Shown here one piece after another: positions 31,003 through 40,829 of a DNA stretch of 64,000 nt; the first letter of the stretch is position 1; each line of letters begins with the position of its first letter. The stretch is from positions 7,270,067 through 7,334,066 of the forward strand of contig OZ038469.1 in the NCBI GenBank assembly GCA_964036295.1, written 5' to 3'. Position numbers and translations under genes: made by a program. The notes beneath the pieces are model-generated. The model was not told the DNA's origin. It saw nothing but the letters and a program-made list of their open reading frames with translations, and did no database searches. This stretch comes from Plumapathes pennacea. Taxonomy: Eukaryota > Cnidaria > Anthozoa > Antipatharia > Myriopathidae.

Positions 31003-34000
31003 ATGGCGTCGCTACTTTCTGTTAACATCAATGGTCTGAGAGACCCCACTAAAAGAGCGGCTTTTATACGCTGGTTAAGACAGTCTGATCCTGATCTGGT
31101 TTGTGTCCAAGAGACGCACTCCATCTCAGATGTTGAGATACGCTCATGGTTTTCTTCCTCGGGTTATCTCTTTTCTGCCTCTCATGGGTCAAGTAAATCA
31201 TCTGGCGTTTGCATTCTTCATAAATCTCCTTATAAATTAGTTGATGTAACAAGAGACGACTCTGGGCGTTTTCTTCTTTGTAGATTCGATTACGCTGGCA
31301 AGTTCTTTCAACTTGCCAACATTTATGCGCCAAATCGTAATCCTGCTCGCGATGACTTCTTCGAAGACATCTCGGCCTGCCTTGATGCTTCTACCCCAAT
31401 CATTCTAGCTGGGGACTTCAATGCTGTTTTTAATCCTGATGTTGACAGAAGAGGGGGCTCACCCTCCGCCTCTAGGGAGAGTACCACTACCCTCTCTGAC
31501 CTATTCGAGCTTTGTGGTTGCTCTGACATCTGGAGATACTTACACCCTCAATCAAGAAAGTTCTCCTGGACCAAATCAGACGGCTCGATTGCTTCCCGTG
31601 TTGACTTAATCGGTTGCCCGTTTGATTGGGTCCCAAGCGCTCAGTCTTGTGATTTCATTGTTTGCCCTTATTCAGATCATTGTGCCTCCCTTTTTACCTT
31701 TTGTCTTCCGGAATCCATGCCTCGGGGTCCGGGATATTGGAAACTGAATGCTTCTGTTCTTGAAGAATCTGACTATGTCGACTCTGTTACGTCCTTTTGG
31801 ATCCTCTGGCAGGGTAGAAAGTCCTCTTACTCGTCTTTACTTAACTGGTGGGACTCTGGCAAACTAAAAATCAAGAATCTCACACTAGACTACTGCAAAA
31901 GAAAGGCTGAGGTCTCAAAGCAAGATCGCTCTCGCCTTACTGACAAAGCCTCTGAGTACAAGTCCCAGATAGACGGGGGTAACCTATCAGTGTTGCCAGA
32001 TTACAAAAGCATACTGGAGTCTTTAAAATCTCTTGATGCTGAGGAAATAAAAGGAGCCCAAGTTCGCTCCCGCATTAAATGGGCCGAAGAAGGCGAGACC
32101 TCCTCCACTTTCTTTTGTCGGTTGGAGAAAAGACATGCTAACAACAGATGGTTTTCAGCTGTCCGCAACGTAGATGGCTCATATACTTCGGACTTATCCG
32201 GGATTATGAATGCCTGGTCCTCTTTTTATCGCGATCTATTTTCCGCGGCTCCAGTCATCCCGTCTGCTCAAGATGAGATGCTCGACAAATTAGAAACTCG
32301 CCTGTCCGATTCAGAAGCAGCTAGCTGTGAAGGCCTTCTCACGACGGCTGAAGTCATGGAAGCCTTAAAAGGCATGAGCCACAACAAATCCCCTGGTTTA
32401 GACGGCCTAACTCCCGAATTTTACCTAAAATTTTGGGCGTGTCTCGGCCAAGACCTTGTCGATGTCATCAACCATGGGTACGCCACTGGGTCTCTTACTC
32501 TATCTCAACGTAGAGGTCTCATCTCCCTCCTCTTTAAGAAGGGAGATCGTTTCGACATGGCTAATTGGAGACCAATCACCCTCCTGTGCTCTGATTATAA
32601 AATAGCTTCCCGATGTATTGCTGGTCGGTTACTCAAAGTGATCTCCTCCGTGGTTGCCCCTGACCAAACTTGCGGTGTGCCTGGACGGTACATAGGAGAG
32701 AATGTTGCATTACTCCGCGACGTTGTTTCCTTTGCTTCTGAAAACAATGTCCAGGTGGCTATCCTATCATTGGATCAGAAAAAAGCCTTTGACCGAGTTG
32801 ATTGGTCTTTCTTGTTTAAGACCCTGCGCGCGATGGGCTTCGGTCCGTCTTTCCTTGCCTGGGTTAAACTCTTTTACACTAACCCTCAAAGCGCCGTATT
32901 AGTAAACGGTTACACCTCCGATTTTTTTACCCTCACTCGCAGCGTCCGACAAGGTTGCCCTCTGTCTCCTCTCTTATACGTACTTGTTGCTGAAGTTCTA
33001 GCATGCAACATCCGTGCTGACACCCGTATCAAAGGGATCACTCTTCCCAGCCATCATAATGTCTCTGTCCTGTCCCAATATGCTGATGATACTTCAGTTA
33101 TTGTAGGGTCAGACGAATCCATCCTAGCCACTTTCGAAGTTTACGCTAAATATGAGGATGCTTCGGGCGCCAAACTCAACCTTGAAAAGTGTAAAGGGTT
33201 GTGGCTTGGCTCCTGGTTCGGCCGAACCACAAAGCCCGTCGATCTGGACTGGACCTCCGAAAAACTGAAAACTCTTGGGGTCTTCGTTGGTCCAGGTAAT
33301 CTGGACCACGCTAATTGGGATCCCCGTTTGGAGGCCATAGACAATGTCTTCAACTCCTGGCGCCAACGTGCACTTTCTTTGCAGGGCAAGACGGTGGTAA
33401 TCAACACCCTCGCCCTCTCCAAGTTGTGGTACGTTGCCTCCCTCATCTCTGTACCTTCCTGGGTGACCACCCATGTTAAACGATCCTTGTTTAATTTTTT
33501 CTGGAGTGGGAAGCGTGACCTAGTTGCCAGAAAGGTAGTCAACCTTCCCAAAACATTAGGAGGCTTTAACGTGGTTGATGTGGAGATGAAGATTGCTGGT
33601 CTACATGCCATGTGGATCAAGCGCTTTTTCTCGTCCTCTCACCATTGGCGGTCTTTCCTTCTCTATTGGATGCCCGACTTTGAGCAGTTTCTCCTCTCTC
33701 CAACTGTTGTCCCGGATTCTCTGCCATCCTTCTACCAAAGCGTCCTGTCCTCATGGATTGCCTTGGATGGTGGCTCCTTGCCCGGGTCGGTTTCTCCGTG
33801 CATTTCTTGCCATTCTGGGGACCAGTCGATCCCTCTTGCAAACTTATCTTCCAAGATTGGTTACTCGATCCTGCTAGAGCGTAACCCTCCACTCCCTAAC
33901 TGTGTTACGCACTTTCAACCACACTTTGGTGACCTGTACTGGTCTGGCACCTGGCCACAGGTACACTCCTTCCCTATGGATCGAGTTGTTCTAGACCTTG

Positions 34001-34503
34001 CCTGGAAGTCCGCTCATGGCGTTCTCTACACTGCACAACGCTTAATCTCTTTCGGCTATAATTACGACCCGAATTGCTTTTGCAAAGCCCCTCTAGAAAC
34101 ATTAGAGCATCTTTTTTTCTACTGTCCATTGGCGCAAAGCGGCATTGACTGGATACAGTACCAACTACTGTCTGCCGTTCCCGTTGCGCCAAACATCTTG
34201 TGCCGTCACGTTCTCTTTGGTTTCAATCCAGACGAACTCTTAGCTGTACCACCTGTATTCATATATTTGTTGCACTTATTGAAGTACTTTGTGTGGCTTG
34301 CCCGTAACGATTTTCGTTTCCGTAATGTATCTCCGTCGGCAGTTCACCTGGTACAGTCCATCAAGGCACGCCTGCAGTTCAATCTCAGCGTATTTTCCCG
34401 ACGATTTAAATCCATCGCTGCCAAGAGGCGTTTTGTTCGTCTGTGGGGGGGTCGTGGGCGATTTGCCAGCATTGCCAACGACTCCATTGTTGTTCATGTC
34501 TAA
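31003..34503 (+). CDS. T2 ORF2, APE endonuclease plus reverse transcriptase
   Basis: 1,166 aa, from ATG 31003 (MASLLSVNINGLRD), which aligns with the T1 and T4 starts; an upstream ATG-less extension begins at 30964. Endonuclease: NINGLRD near residue 10, QETH with catalytic Glu37, GDFNAV near 136, SDH at 224-226. Reverse transcriptase: NWRPITLLCSDYKI, DQKKAFDRVDW, RQGCPLSPLLYVL, catalytic YADD at 693-696. A C-terminal zinc finger starts at Cys1025 (CFCKAPLETLEHLFFYC). The enzyme nicks U1 DNA and copies the element RNA at the nick. All key residues are present and no stop or frameshift occurs. Confidence 0.95.
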   Translation: MASLLSVNINGLRDPTKRAAFIRWLRQSDPDLVCVQETHSISDVEIRSWFSSSGYLFSASHGSSKSSGVCILHKSPYKLVDVTRDDSGRFLLCRFDYAGKFFQLANIYAPNRNPARDDFFEDISACLDASTPIILAGDFNAVFNPDVDRRGGSPSASRESTTTLSDLFELCGCSDIWRYLHPQSRKFSWTKSDGSIASRVDLIGCPFDWVPSAQSCDFIVCPYSDHCASLFTFCLPESMPRGPGYWKLNASVLEESDYVDSVTSFWILWQGRKSSYSSLLNWWDSGKLKIKNLTLDYCKRKAEVSKQDRSRLTDKASEYKSQIDGGNLSVLPDYKSILESLKSLDAEEIKGAQVRSRIKWAEEGETSSTFFCRLEKRHANNRWFSAVRNVDGSYTSDLSGIMNAWSSFYRDLFSAAPVIPSAQDEMLDKLETRLSDSEAASCEGLLTTAEVMEALKGMSHNKSPGLDGLTPEFYLKFWACLGQDLVDVINHGYATGSLTLSQRRGLISLLFKKGDRFDMANWRPITLLCSDYKIASRCIAGRLLKVISSVVAPDQTCGVPGRYIGENVALLRDVVSFASENNVQVAILSLDQKKAFDRVDWSFLFKTLRAMGFGPSFLAWVKLFYTNPQSAVLVNGYTSDFFTLTRSVRQGCPLSPLLYVLVAEVLACNIRADTRIKGITLPSHHNVSVLSQYADDTSVIVGSDESILATFEVYAKYEDASGAKLNLEKCKGLWLGSWFGRTTKPVDLDWTSEKLKTLGVFVGPGNLDHANWDPRLEAIDNVFNSWRQRALSLQGKTVVINTLALSKLWYVASLISVPSWVTTHVKRSLFNFFWSGKRDLVARKVVNLPKTLGGFNVVDVEMKIAGLHAMWIKRFFSSSHHWRSFLLYWMPDFEQFLLSPTVVPDSLPSFYQSVLSSWIALDGGSLPGSVSPCISCHSGDQSIPLANLSSKIGYSILLERNPPLPNCVTHFQPHFGDLYWSGTWPQVHSFPMDRVVLDLAWKSAHGVLYTAQRLISFGYNYDPNCFCKAPLETLEHLFFYCPLAQSGIDWIQYQLLSAVPVAPNILCRHVLFGFNPDELLAVPPVFIYLLHLLKYFVWLARNDFRFRNVSPSAVHLVQSIKARLQFNLSVFSRRFKSIAAKRRFVRLWGGRGRFASIANDSIVVHV

Positions 34504-34728
34504 AATATAAAAGAAAATAAAAGAATTTATCGTCAATTAAGATCGTATATATATTGTCCTTGTGATCTGTATTGTATGTCCGTACGTGTAGAATGTTATA
34601 TGTGGGTTTGGCCAGGTTCGATTCCTGGAGTTCACTTTTTCTGTAGCTGGTGCTACCCATGTGCCCTGTCCTGCACACTATGCTGAGAACTGCACACCCC
34701 TTCTCACTAGTGACTAAAACATAAAAAA
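34504..34728 (+). other. T2 3' UTR with tRNA T-arm-like hairpin
   Basis: CCAGG-TTCGATT-CCTGG at 34612-34628 contains GGTTCGATTCC, the consensus box B of RNA polymerase III tRNA promoters and a perfect five-pair T arm. GTAGC-TGGT-GCTAC follows at about 34643-34656, then an A-rich end. No complete tRNA (no acceptor, D or anticodon arm) is present. Confidence 0.75.
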
Positions 34729-34745
34729 ACTTACCTGACGCGGGA
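34729..34745 (+). repeat. 17-bp U1-derived target duplication between T2 and T3
   Basis: ACTTACCTGACGCGGGA, identical to U1 nucleotides 3-19 at 28857-28873 and to the copy at 40830-40846. It is both the right flank of T2 and the left flank of T3. Confidence 0.95.
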
Positions 34746-35030
34746 CTATCGTTTTGGCGCGGGTTCAAGTCGCTGGAGAAGCATCCAAGTCATCCAAGCA
34801 AAGGATTTGTAAGCCCTTCTTCTTTTTCTTTTTTCTTTCCTTCTCTTGTTTGTTTTTTTGCGGCCACCCTCCTGGGGACTCCATGCTCAGTGCCTAGCAC
34901 TGTAACCCAGGGTAACCGCTTTTTCGTTCTTTTCTCGTTCCGACCCTTCGGTGGATGAATGCTCGGCGGCGTTTTTGCCTTTTACTGGTAAACTCGTCGC
35001 CGTAACACCGAGTAAGGAACTCTTTCGGCC
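34746..35030 (+). promoter_or_regulatory. T3 5' UTR with conserved hairpins
   Basis: Shares GCGGCCACCCTCCTGGGGAC and CAGTGC-CTA-GCACTG with T2 and T4. The long stem is CGGCGGCG (34964-34971) with CGTCGCCG (34995-35002), including one G-U pair, followed by TAACACCGAGTAAGGAAC. The ORF1 ATG is at 35031. Confidence 0.6.
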
Positions 35031-36407
35031 ATGGCCTCCTTGCAAGCGCCATTCGCCGTTCCGCCCCCGGCGGTGCCAAGGCCAGCCACTGTGCTGGTCA
35101 CTTTACCTGAGGACCTTGTCCATGTTACCGATCGTAAGGAGTTTGTCTCCCGTTTAGCTGCAAAGTCCCAAATTGGGGACATTAGCTGCGTTCAATCAAT
35201 GCCAAATGGCGTATTTAGGGTTACTTGCAAAAGTAGAGACTCATACAACTGGCTTACAGTTAATGGGTTGTCAGTGCGCGGTCAGCAGTGCACAATAATG
35301 GAGGCTCAACCCTCCTTCACCTATGTACGTGTGTTTAACTGCCCATTCGAAGTCCCGGCAAAAGACATTGCCGAAGCTCTTGCCTTTTGGGGAAAAGTTC
35401 ATGAAGTCCGCCATGAGTATGATCGCGACTTTAAAACGCTGGCCACTGGGACCCGATCAGTCAAGATGAAGTTGACTGGTGCTATCCCTACGAGATTGTA
35501 CATCAAGCGGTATCCATGCAATATTTGGTACCGTGGCCAGCCAAAAGTTTGCAGGATATGTCGTGATGAAGACCACGAGGCCCCTCACTGCCCTCTGAAA
35601 GGCAAGTGTCTCCGTTGCCGCCAGGAGGGCCATGTGTCCAGAAACTGCAACAATGCTTGGGGTACAGTGGTGAATGCCAACGTTCCCCAGAATAATGAAG
35701 ACCTTCCTCAGGAGGAAAATGTCCAGCCCCAAAACATCGACGGGGCTCCAGTTGCTGTAGAGGACACCCAGCCCGAGGACCACGATGCCCCTCCCCAGGT
35801 GGAAAACCCTCAGCCAGTAGCCACTGTAGTTCCACCCCCGGTGGAAACCGCTCAGCCTGTGATCACCGAGGCTCCTGTCCAGCTAGAAAACACCGGAGCT
35901 GCTTCTCCAAATGCGGATTTCAACACTGAGTCCGAAAGTGATCTCGCCCTTCTCGCTGTTGATCTTGGTATAACCTTGAACCAGGTCCCCGATCCTCCAG
36001 CAGGAGAAATCGAGGCGACAACCGGTGCTGAAAGTCAGGAAATGGAGACCGAACAGTCTGCTCCATCTTCCTCTGCATCCCCTAGTTTGTTTAAGACACC
36101 AGAGGCCCCAGAGCCATCGTCAACATCTGCGAGTACCTCTGCATCCCCCGGGTCTTCTACCTCTAAGGCCAGCACACCTATACTGGATGACGATGGTTTT
36201 ATTCTCGTTAACCGCTCCAGACGGAAATCTGCGAAAGAGCGAGCAGTGGAATCCTGGCCAAATAACCACTCTCGCTCTCGCTCTCGCTCACGCCCTCGCT
36301 CCAGCTCTGTTCCTTCCATGGATGACGGTGGTCGCTCCCGCTCGAGATCACCCCCAAAGAAAGATTTTCGTGCCTCCAGAAAGGCAAAGCAAAGACCCAC
36401 CTCATAA
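35031..36407 (+). CDS. T3 ORF1 protein, two zinc knuckles and long Arg/Ser-rich tail
   Basis: 458 aa. The N-terminal part (LVTLPEDLVHVTDRKEFVSR, FNCPFEVPAKDI) matches T4. Two CX2CX4HX4C knuckles at residues 174-206 (CRICRDEDHEAPHC, CLRCRQEGHVSRNC). A Pro/Val/Glu repeat region follows (PQVENPQPVATVVPPPVETA), then LDDDGFILVNRSR and a marked RS domain (HSRSRSRSRPRSSS, GGRSRSRSPP). It likely binds element RNA. RS domains of this kind are used by SR proteins to contact U1-70K in the U1 snRNP; a link to the U1 target is only an inference. Confidence 0.9.
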   Translation: MASLQAPFAVPPPAVPRPATVLVTLPEDLVHVTDRKEFVSRLAAKSQIGDISCVQSMPNGVFRVTCKSRDSYNWLTVNGLSVRGQQCTIMEAQPSFTYVRVFNCPFEVPAKDIAEALAFWGKVHEVRHEYDRDFKTLATGTRSVKMKLTGAIPTRLYIKRYPCNIWYRGQPKVCRICRDEDHEAPHCPLKGKCLRCRQEGHVSRNCNNAWGTVVNANVPQNNEDLPQEENVQPQNIDGAPVAVEDTQPEDHDAPPQVENPQPVATVVPPPVETAQPVITEAPVQLENTGAASPNADFNTESESDLALLAVDLGITLNQVPDPPAGEIEATTGAESQEMETEQSAPSSSASPSLFKTPEAPEPSSTSASTSASPGSSTSKASTPILDDDGFILVNRSRRKSAKERAVESWPNNHSRSRSRSRPRSSSVPSMDDGGRSRSRSPPKKDFRASRKAKQRPTS

Positions 36408-37017
36408 ATGGCGGGCTTTCACTTTTTCTGGGCTTGCCCCCTCTCACTCTGGTTTACCTTCGTTTTGAAGGTCTTACCTTTAGCTTATCTTTATTTTTGG
36501 GTACAGTGGGCGAACCCCCACTCTCATTTTAAGGCAAAGCCTTACCATAATATAGTGCTAATTAAAATTCCAACTTATTATGTGGGCAAACGCCCACTTG
36601 GTATCAGTGAGCAAACCCTCACTACGGTGTTGTGGGCAAACCCCCACTATAAGATAAAGCGGGTACAGTGGGCAAACCCCCACTCTTACTTTAAGAAACT
36701 GTGGGCAAAGTCTCATCATAATATAGTGTCAATTAAAATTTCTACTTGTATTGTGGGCAAACCCCCACTTGGGTTCAGTGAGCAAACCCTCACTATGGTA
36801 TTGTGGGCAAACCCCCACTATAAAATAAAGCGTCTAGGTATATTACAGCATAATGTGTTTTTTAGTTTGTGGAGAAAGAGGTGCATAGCCTCCTCCACTG
36901 GTTTACTTCGTTTCCTATCTTGTGGAAGAAGAGACCGAAAGTCTCATCCACTGGCTTATTTACTTTATTGTAACTATTTATTTAATCCGGGATTGTGTTA
37001 CTTTTCACTTAAACTCA
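36408..37017 (+). repeat. T3 inter-ORF hairpin ladder
   Basis: At least nine hairpins, mostly GTGGG-CAAACC-CCCAC, plus AGTGAG-CAAACC-CTCACT at 36606-36623 and again near 36776. Two larger two-step hairpins lie next to ORF2: GTGGAG/CTCCAC with inner GAGG/CCTC (36869-36898), and GTGGA/TCCAC with inner GAGAC-CGAAA-GTCTC (36922-36951). Frames running through are not genes. Confidence 0.85.
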
Positions 37018-40000
37018 ATGACGCACTTAATTATATCCATTAATGTTAATGGTCTCCGCGAAATAAATAAGCGGATGTCTTTCTTTCATTGGATTCAGCA
37101 ACTAAATGCTGATGTTGTCTGCCTACAAGAAGTCCACATTGACTCGGCTGAGGTCAGAGCCTGGTTTTCTTCTTCTGGCTTTGAGGTGGTAGTCTCCCCT
37201 GGCACCCACAGATCTTGTGGGGTCGCCACTCTTTATCGCCCGTCTCTTTCCTTGATCAATTCGTGGAAAGATGACTGTGGTCGTTTTGCCATGCTCGAGC
37301 TGAGTGGGGCTGGTGGTACTTTCAGGGTGGCTAACTGTTATGCCCCCAATCGAAATCCCGCCAGGAATCTTTTCTTCGATGCCCTATCCTCTGTCCTTGA
37401 CCCTTCTATTCCTACAATTATCTGTGGCGATTTCAATACCGTGCTTGATCCCTCACTAGATCGCCGTTCGTCCTCCCTCCCTTCGTCCTACAGGGAGAGC
37501 ACGAAGATCCTTAAAAGACTTTTTGCTGATATGGGAGTTGTGGATGTCTGGCGCCATTTTCACCCTGGTGTCTCTGCATTTACGTGGACTAAGCCTGATG
37601 GGTCTTGTGCTTCACGCATTGACCTTATTGGGCATCCGCAGGCCTGGCTCTCTTCTGTGTCTAACTCCGATATAATTTCTTGCCCCTATTCTGACCATGA
37701 CGCCATCTCTTTATCTTTTGCCATTCCTGAAAGTTTCCCCCGTGGTCCTGGTTTTTGGAAGTTGAACACCTCCATCCTTGATGACCCTGCGTATGTTAAC
37801 TTAATTTCTTCTTTTTGGGCTTCTTGGAAAGATGAACGCTCTTCCTACCATTCCCTCCAATCCTGGTGGGATATGGGAAAATTCAAAATCAAGAACTTGA
37901 CTGTTCGCTTCTGCTCTTCGCGCTCAAAAGCGAAAAAATCTCTTCGTTCTGACTTAACTGCCAGAGCTGCTGCTCTCAAGGTTCTGCTTGACAGTGGCTC
38001 TGTTTCAATCTTAGATGACTACAAGGATGTGCTGGCTCAACTAGCAGCCTTGGACCTTGAGGAAGCAAAGGGTGCCCAGGTCCGTTCTAGGGCTCGTTGG
38101 TGTGAGGAAGGTGAGACTTCCTCAGCCTACTTCCTTCGTATGGAGAAAAGGCATGGCCGTGACAATTGGATTTCCAGCATCCGTTCGCCAGACGGATCCA
38201 TTGTCTCGGATCTGCCTGGGCTCTTGTCTGGTTGGTCTGGTTTTTATCAGAAACTTTTCACCTCAGAGATCATCGATGAGGCTGTCCAGGATGAATTCCT
38301 GGCAAATCTTGAGTCCACTCTGGACAAGGGGGACGCAGACTTGTGCGAAGGCGACCTCACTTGTGAGGAAGCCTTCACCGCCTTGCAGGGTATGGCCCAT
38401 CACAAATGCCCTGGATACGATGGCCTCTCCATGGAGTTTTACGTTCGGTTTTGGAATGTTTTGGGTCCTGACTTGGTATCAGTCCTCAATAGGGCTCACC
38501 GGGCGGGCTGCATGTCTCTTTCCCAGAGAAGGGGTGTAATAACCCTATTGTACAAGAAAGGGGACCGCCTAGACATGACCAATTGGCGGCCAATCACCCT
38601 ACTTAATGTCGACTACAAAATCGCAGCTAGATCCATTGCCGGTCGACTTCTCAAAGTTATCGGCAAAGTGGTGTCCCCGGACCAAACCTGTGGTATTCCG
38701 GGCCGTTTTATTGGTGAAAACGTCCGCCTCCTCGCTGACGCGATTGCTTACGCCAATGAACATAATTTACCTCTCGCTGTTTTGTCTTTGGATCAGGAGA
38801 AAGCCTTCGATCGTGTTGAATGGTCTTTTCTCCTGGCCACCCTTAAGAGAATGGGTTTTGGGCCTTCTTTTATTAACTGGATTAAGCTCTTTTATACCGG
38901 AACTCAGAGTGGTATCCATCTCAATGGGTACATCTCTGATTTTTTTCCCCTTTCGCGTGGGGTTCGTCAGGGATGTCCTTTGTCTCCTTTACTCTATGTT
39001 CTTGTCGTTGAAACTTTAGCCACCAACATTCGTGCCTCTCCCGTCATCCAGGGTCTGGACCTCCCTGGAGTGGTCAGGCCTTGCATCACCTCTCAGTATG
39101 CCGACGACACCTCTCTCCTACTTTGTACGGATGAATCCATTCTTGAGGTTTTTAAGATTTACCGAAAGTTTGAAATGGCATCTGGGGCCAAGCTAAACCC
39201 CACCAAATCTAAAGGCTTGTGGGCTGGTTCGTGGAAGGGCAGGACCGATCCTCCTGTCCATCTTAAATGGTCGTCTGAGTGTCTCCACACCCTTGGAGTC
39301 TATCTTGGCAACACGAGCCTTGACGAGGATAATTGGAGGCCTCGTATCACGTCGTTTGAAAATGTGCTCGCCTCTTGGAGACAGAGGTCCCTCTCCTACC
39401 AAGGGAAGGCCCTCGTTGCTAATGCTCTCGCCCTCTCCGGTCTCTGGTACGTCGCCTCAGTGATGACCATGCCGGAGTGGGCCCTTTCTGAAATCAATAA
39501 GTCCTTGTTTGCTTTCTTCTGGAGTGGAAAGCGGGACCTTGTATCCCGAAACGTTGTGTGCCAGCCTCGTCTTTCTGGTGGCTTTGACCTGGTAAACGTG
39601 GCAGCCAAGATCCAAGCCCTCCATGTACAATGGGTCCGTCGCCATCTTACGTGCCCCAGTAAGTGGGCTGCTGCTCTGTCCGCTCGTATCTGGGAAGCTT
39701 CTAATGCCTCTTTGAATGATGTTTTGTCTCACCCTGCATTGTATGACCTCGGCGAGTTACCCTCTTTTTACAAATCGGTAATCTCGTCTTGGGAGGCTCT
39801 TGATGGGTGCTTCTCTGCATCCAAAAATGTTTTCGTCTGGGGTCCAGCTCAGGTCCTCGCTACCGAGCTTACCTGCAAACTCGGCTACCAATGCATTGTG
39901 CAGAAGAACGCTAAGCCGGCACATTGCATTGGTAAATTTTTTCCTGATTTCGGACACCTGTATTGGCCTGAAACATGGTCACAGGTGTCCCTTTGTCCAC

Positions 40001-40527
40001 TTGATCGCCAAGTGATTGACCTCAATTGGAAGGTCGCTCATGGGGTGCTGTACACCGCCTCCAGGCTAGCTTCCTTTGGCTACGCCATTGACACTGCTTG
40101 TTTCTGTGGTGCTCCTGATGAGACTCTTTCCCATCTGTTCTTTTACTGCCCACTGGCCCAAAGTGCTATTGCCTGGGTCCAGAGTCTTCTTTTCAACGCT
40201 TGCCCTGCCCCGCCATCTCTTGCTCTCCGCCACCTTCTTTTCGGCTTCAGCCCGGACGAGCTTTTAGCTGTCCCTCCTGTTTTTTCGTATCTGCTCAATG
40301 TCTGCAAATATCAGGTGTGGTTGGCCCGGAATGATTTCCGATTTCGTAACATCCGGCCGGGGGCAATTGAGGTCATAGCCGCTGCGAGGAGCAGGTTGAA
40401 ATTCATCCTTCCCCTGTTCTTCAAGCGCTTCAAGTCTTCGAAACGCCGCCGTTTCTTCAGCCGTGCTTGGGGTGCCAATGACACCATTGCTCGGGTGGAT
40501 GGCACCTCCTTAGTTTTTCTTCTTTGA
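37018..40527 (+). CDS. T3 ORF2, APE endonuclease plus reverse transcriptase
   Basis: 1,169 aa from ATG 37018 (MTHLIISINVNGLRE); an in-frame ATG at 36922 lies in the hairpin region and is an unlikely start. Endonuclease motifs: NVNGLRE, LQEVHI (His of QETH kept), CGDFNTVLDPSLDRR, YSDHDAIS. Reverse transcriptase: NWRPITLLNVDYKIA, LDQEKAFDRVEW, RGVRQGCPLSPLLYVL, YADD at residues 694-697. C-terminal finger CFCGAPDETLSHLFFYC. Uninterrupted, with all catalytic residues, hence a candidate active enzyme with U1 gene specificity. Confidence 0.95.
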   Translation: MTHLIISINVNGLREINKRMSFFHWIQQLNADVVCLQEVHIDSAEVRAWFSSSGFEVVVSPGTHRSCGVATLYRPSLSLINSWKDDCGRFAMLELSGAGGTFRVANCYAPNRNPARNLFFDALSSVLDPSIPTIICGDFNTVLDPSLDRRSSSLPSSYRESTKILKRLFADMGVVDVWRHFHPGVSAFTWTKPDGSCASRIDLIGHPQAWLSSVSNSDIISCPYSDHDAISLSFAIPESFPRGPGFWKLNTSILDDPAYVNLISSFWASWKDERSSYHSLQSWWDMGKFKIKNLTVRFCSSRSKAKKSLRSDLTARAAALKVLLDSGSVSILDDYKDVLAQLAALDLEEAKGAQVRSRARWCEEGETSSAYFLRMEKRHGRDNWISSIRSPDGSIVSDLPGLLSGWSGFYQKLFTSEIIDEAVQDEFLANLESTLDKGDADLCEGDLTCEEAFTALQGMAHHKCPGYDGLSMEFYVRFWNVLGPDLVSVLNRAHRAGCMSLSQRRGVITLLYKKGDRLDMTNWRPITLLNVDYKIAARSIAGRLLKVIGKVVSPDQTCGIPGRFIGENVRLLADAIAYANEHNLPLAVLSLDQEKAFDRVEWSFLLATLKRMGFGPSFINWIKLFYTGTQSGIHLNGYISDFFPLSRGVRQGCPLSPLLYVLVVETLATNIRASPVIQGLDLPGVVRPCITSQYADDTSLLLCTDESILEVFKIYRKFEMASGAKLNPTKSKGLWAGSWKGRTDPPVHLKWSSECLHTLGVYLGNTSLDEDNWRPRITSFENVLASWRQRSLSYQGKALVANALALSGLWYVASVMTMPEWALSEINKSLFAFFWSGKRDLVSRNVVCQPRLSGGFDLVNVAAKIQALHVQWVRRHLTCPSKWAAALSARIWEASNASLNDVLSHPALYDLGELPSFYKSVISSWEALDGCFSASKNVFVWGPAQVLATELTCKLGYQCIVQKNAKPAHCIGKFFPDFGHLYWPETWSQVSLCPLDRQVIDLNWKVAHGVLYTASRLASFGYAIDTACFCGAPDETLSHLFFYCPLAQSAIAWVQSLLFNACPAPPSLALRHLLFGFSPDELLAVPPVFSYLLNVCKYQVWLARNDFRFRNIRPGAIEVIAAARSRLKFILPLFFKRFKSSKRRRFFSRAWGANDTIARVDGTSLVFLL

Positions 40528-40829
40528 GTAATTATATAACCTGAAAAAGAAAATACAAAAGCTGTTTGTCTGTACGTTCGTCCATGTTCCTTGATGTAGA
40601 ATATAGGTGTGGCTGGGAGTCCCCCCTATATTCTGATACGTTTGTCATGTTTCGATCATTTGTCCTGTATCTTGTTTGTCCTGTTTGTAACCTCCTGGGT
40701 GTGGCCAGGTTCGATTCCTGGAGTTCACTTTTTCTGTAGCTGGTGCTACCCGTATGCCCTAGGCCTGCACGCTATGCTCCCATATTGCACACCCCGTGGG
40801 ACTAGCGCCTTAAAATATAAAAAAAAAAA
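40528..40829 (+). other. T3 3' UTR with tRNA T-arm-like hairpin
   Basis: CCAGG-TTCGATT-CCTGG at 40705-40721, GTAGC-TGGT-GCTAC at about 40736, then TTAAAATATAAAA and a pure A run. Nearly identical to the T4 3' UTR, although their ORF1s differ. Confidence 0.75.

Larger units (their letters stand above)
28874..34728 (+). mobile_element. LINE T2, U1-site family, both ORFs intact
   Basis: Begins CTATCGTTTTGGCGCGGG directly after U1 nucleotide 19 and ends in an A run before ACTTACCTGACGCGGGA (34729-34745), a 17-bp target duplication. Order: 405-nt 5' UTR with a long stem, ORF1 (430 aa), hairpin linker (431 nt), ORF2 (1,166 aa), 3' UTR with a T-arm-like hairpin. ORF1 differs strongly from T3 and T4, so this is its own subfamily. 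It looks complete and could be active. Confidence 0.92.
34746..40829 (+). mobile_element. LINE T3, U1-site family, both ORFs intact
   Basis: Starts CTATCGTTTTGGCGCGGG at the same U1 position as T2 and ends in a 12-nt-scale A run before another 17-bp U1 piece. Order: 285-nt 5' UTR, ORF1 (458 aa), 610-nt hairpin linker, ORF2 (1,169 aa), 3' UTR. ORF1 is closer to T4 than to T2. Complete and possibly active. Confidence 0.92.

Noticed and set aside
30486..31025. Open frames through the hairpin linkers as small proteins (also 36408-37043 and 42061-42840)
   Set aside because: They are by-products of the repeat composition, do not align between copies and overlap the ORF1 end in another frame.
34600..34700. 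A complete tRNA gene in the T 3' UTR
   Set aside because: Only the T arm and box B are present; no box A, anticodon arm or acceptor stem could be drawn.
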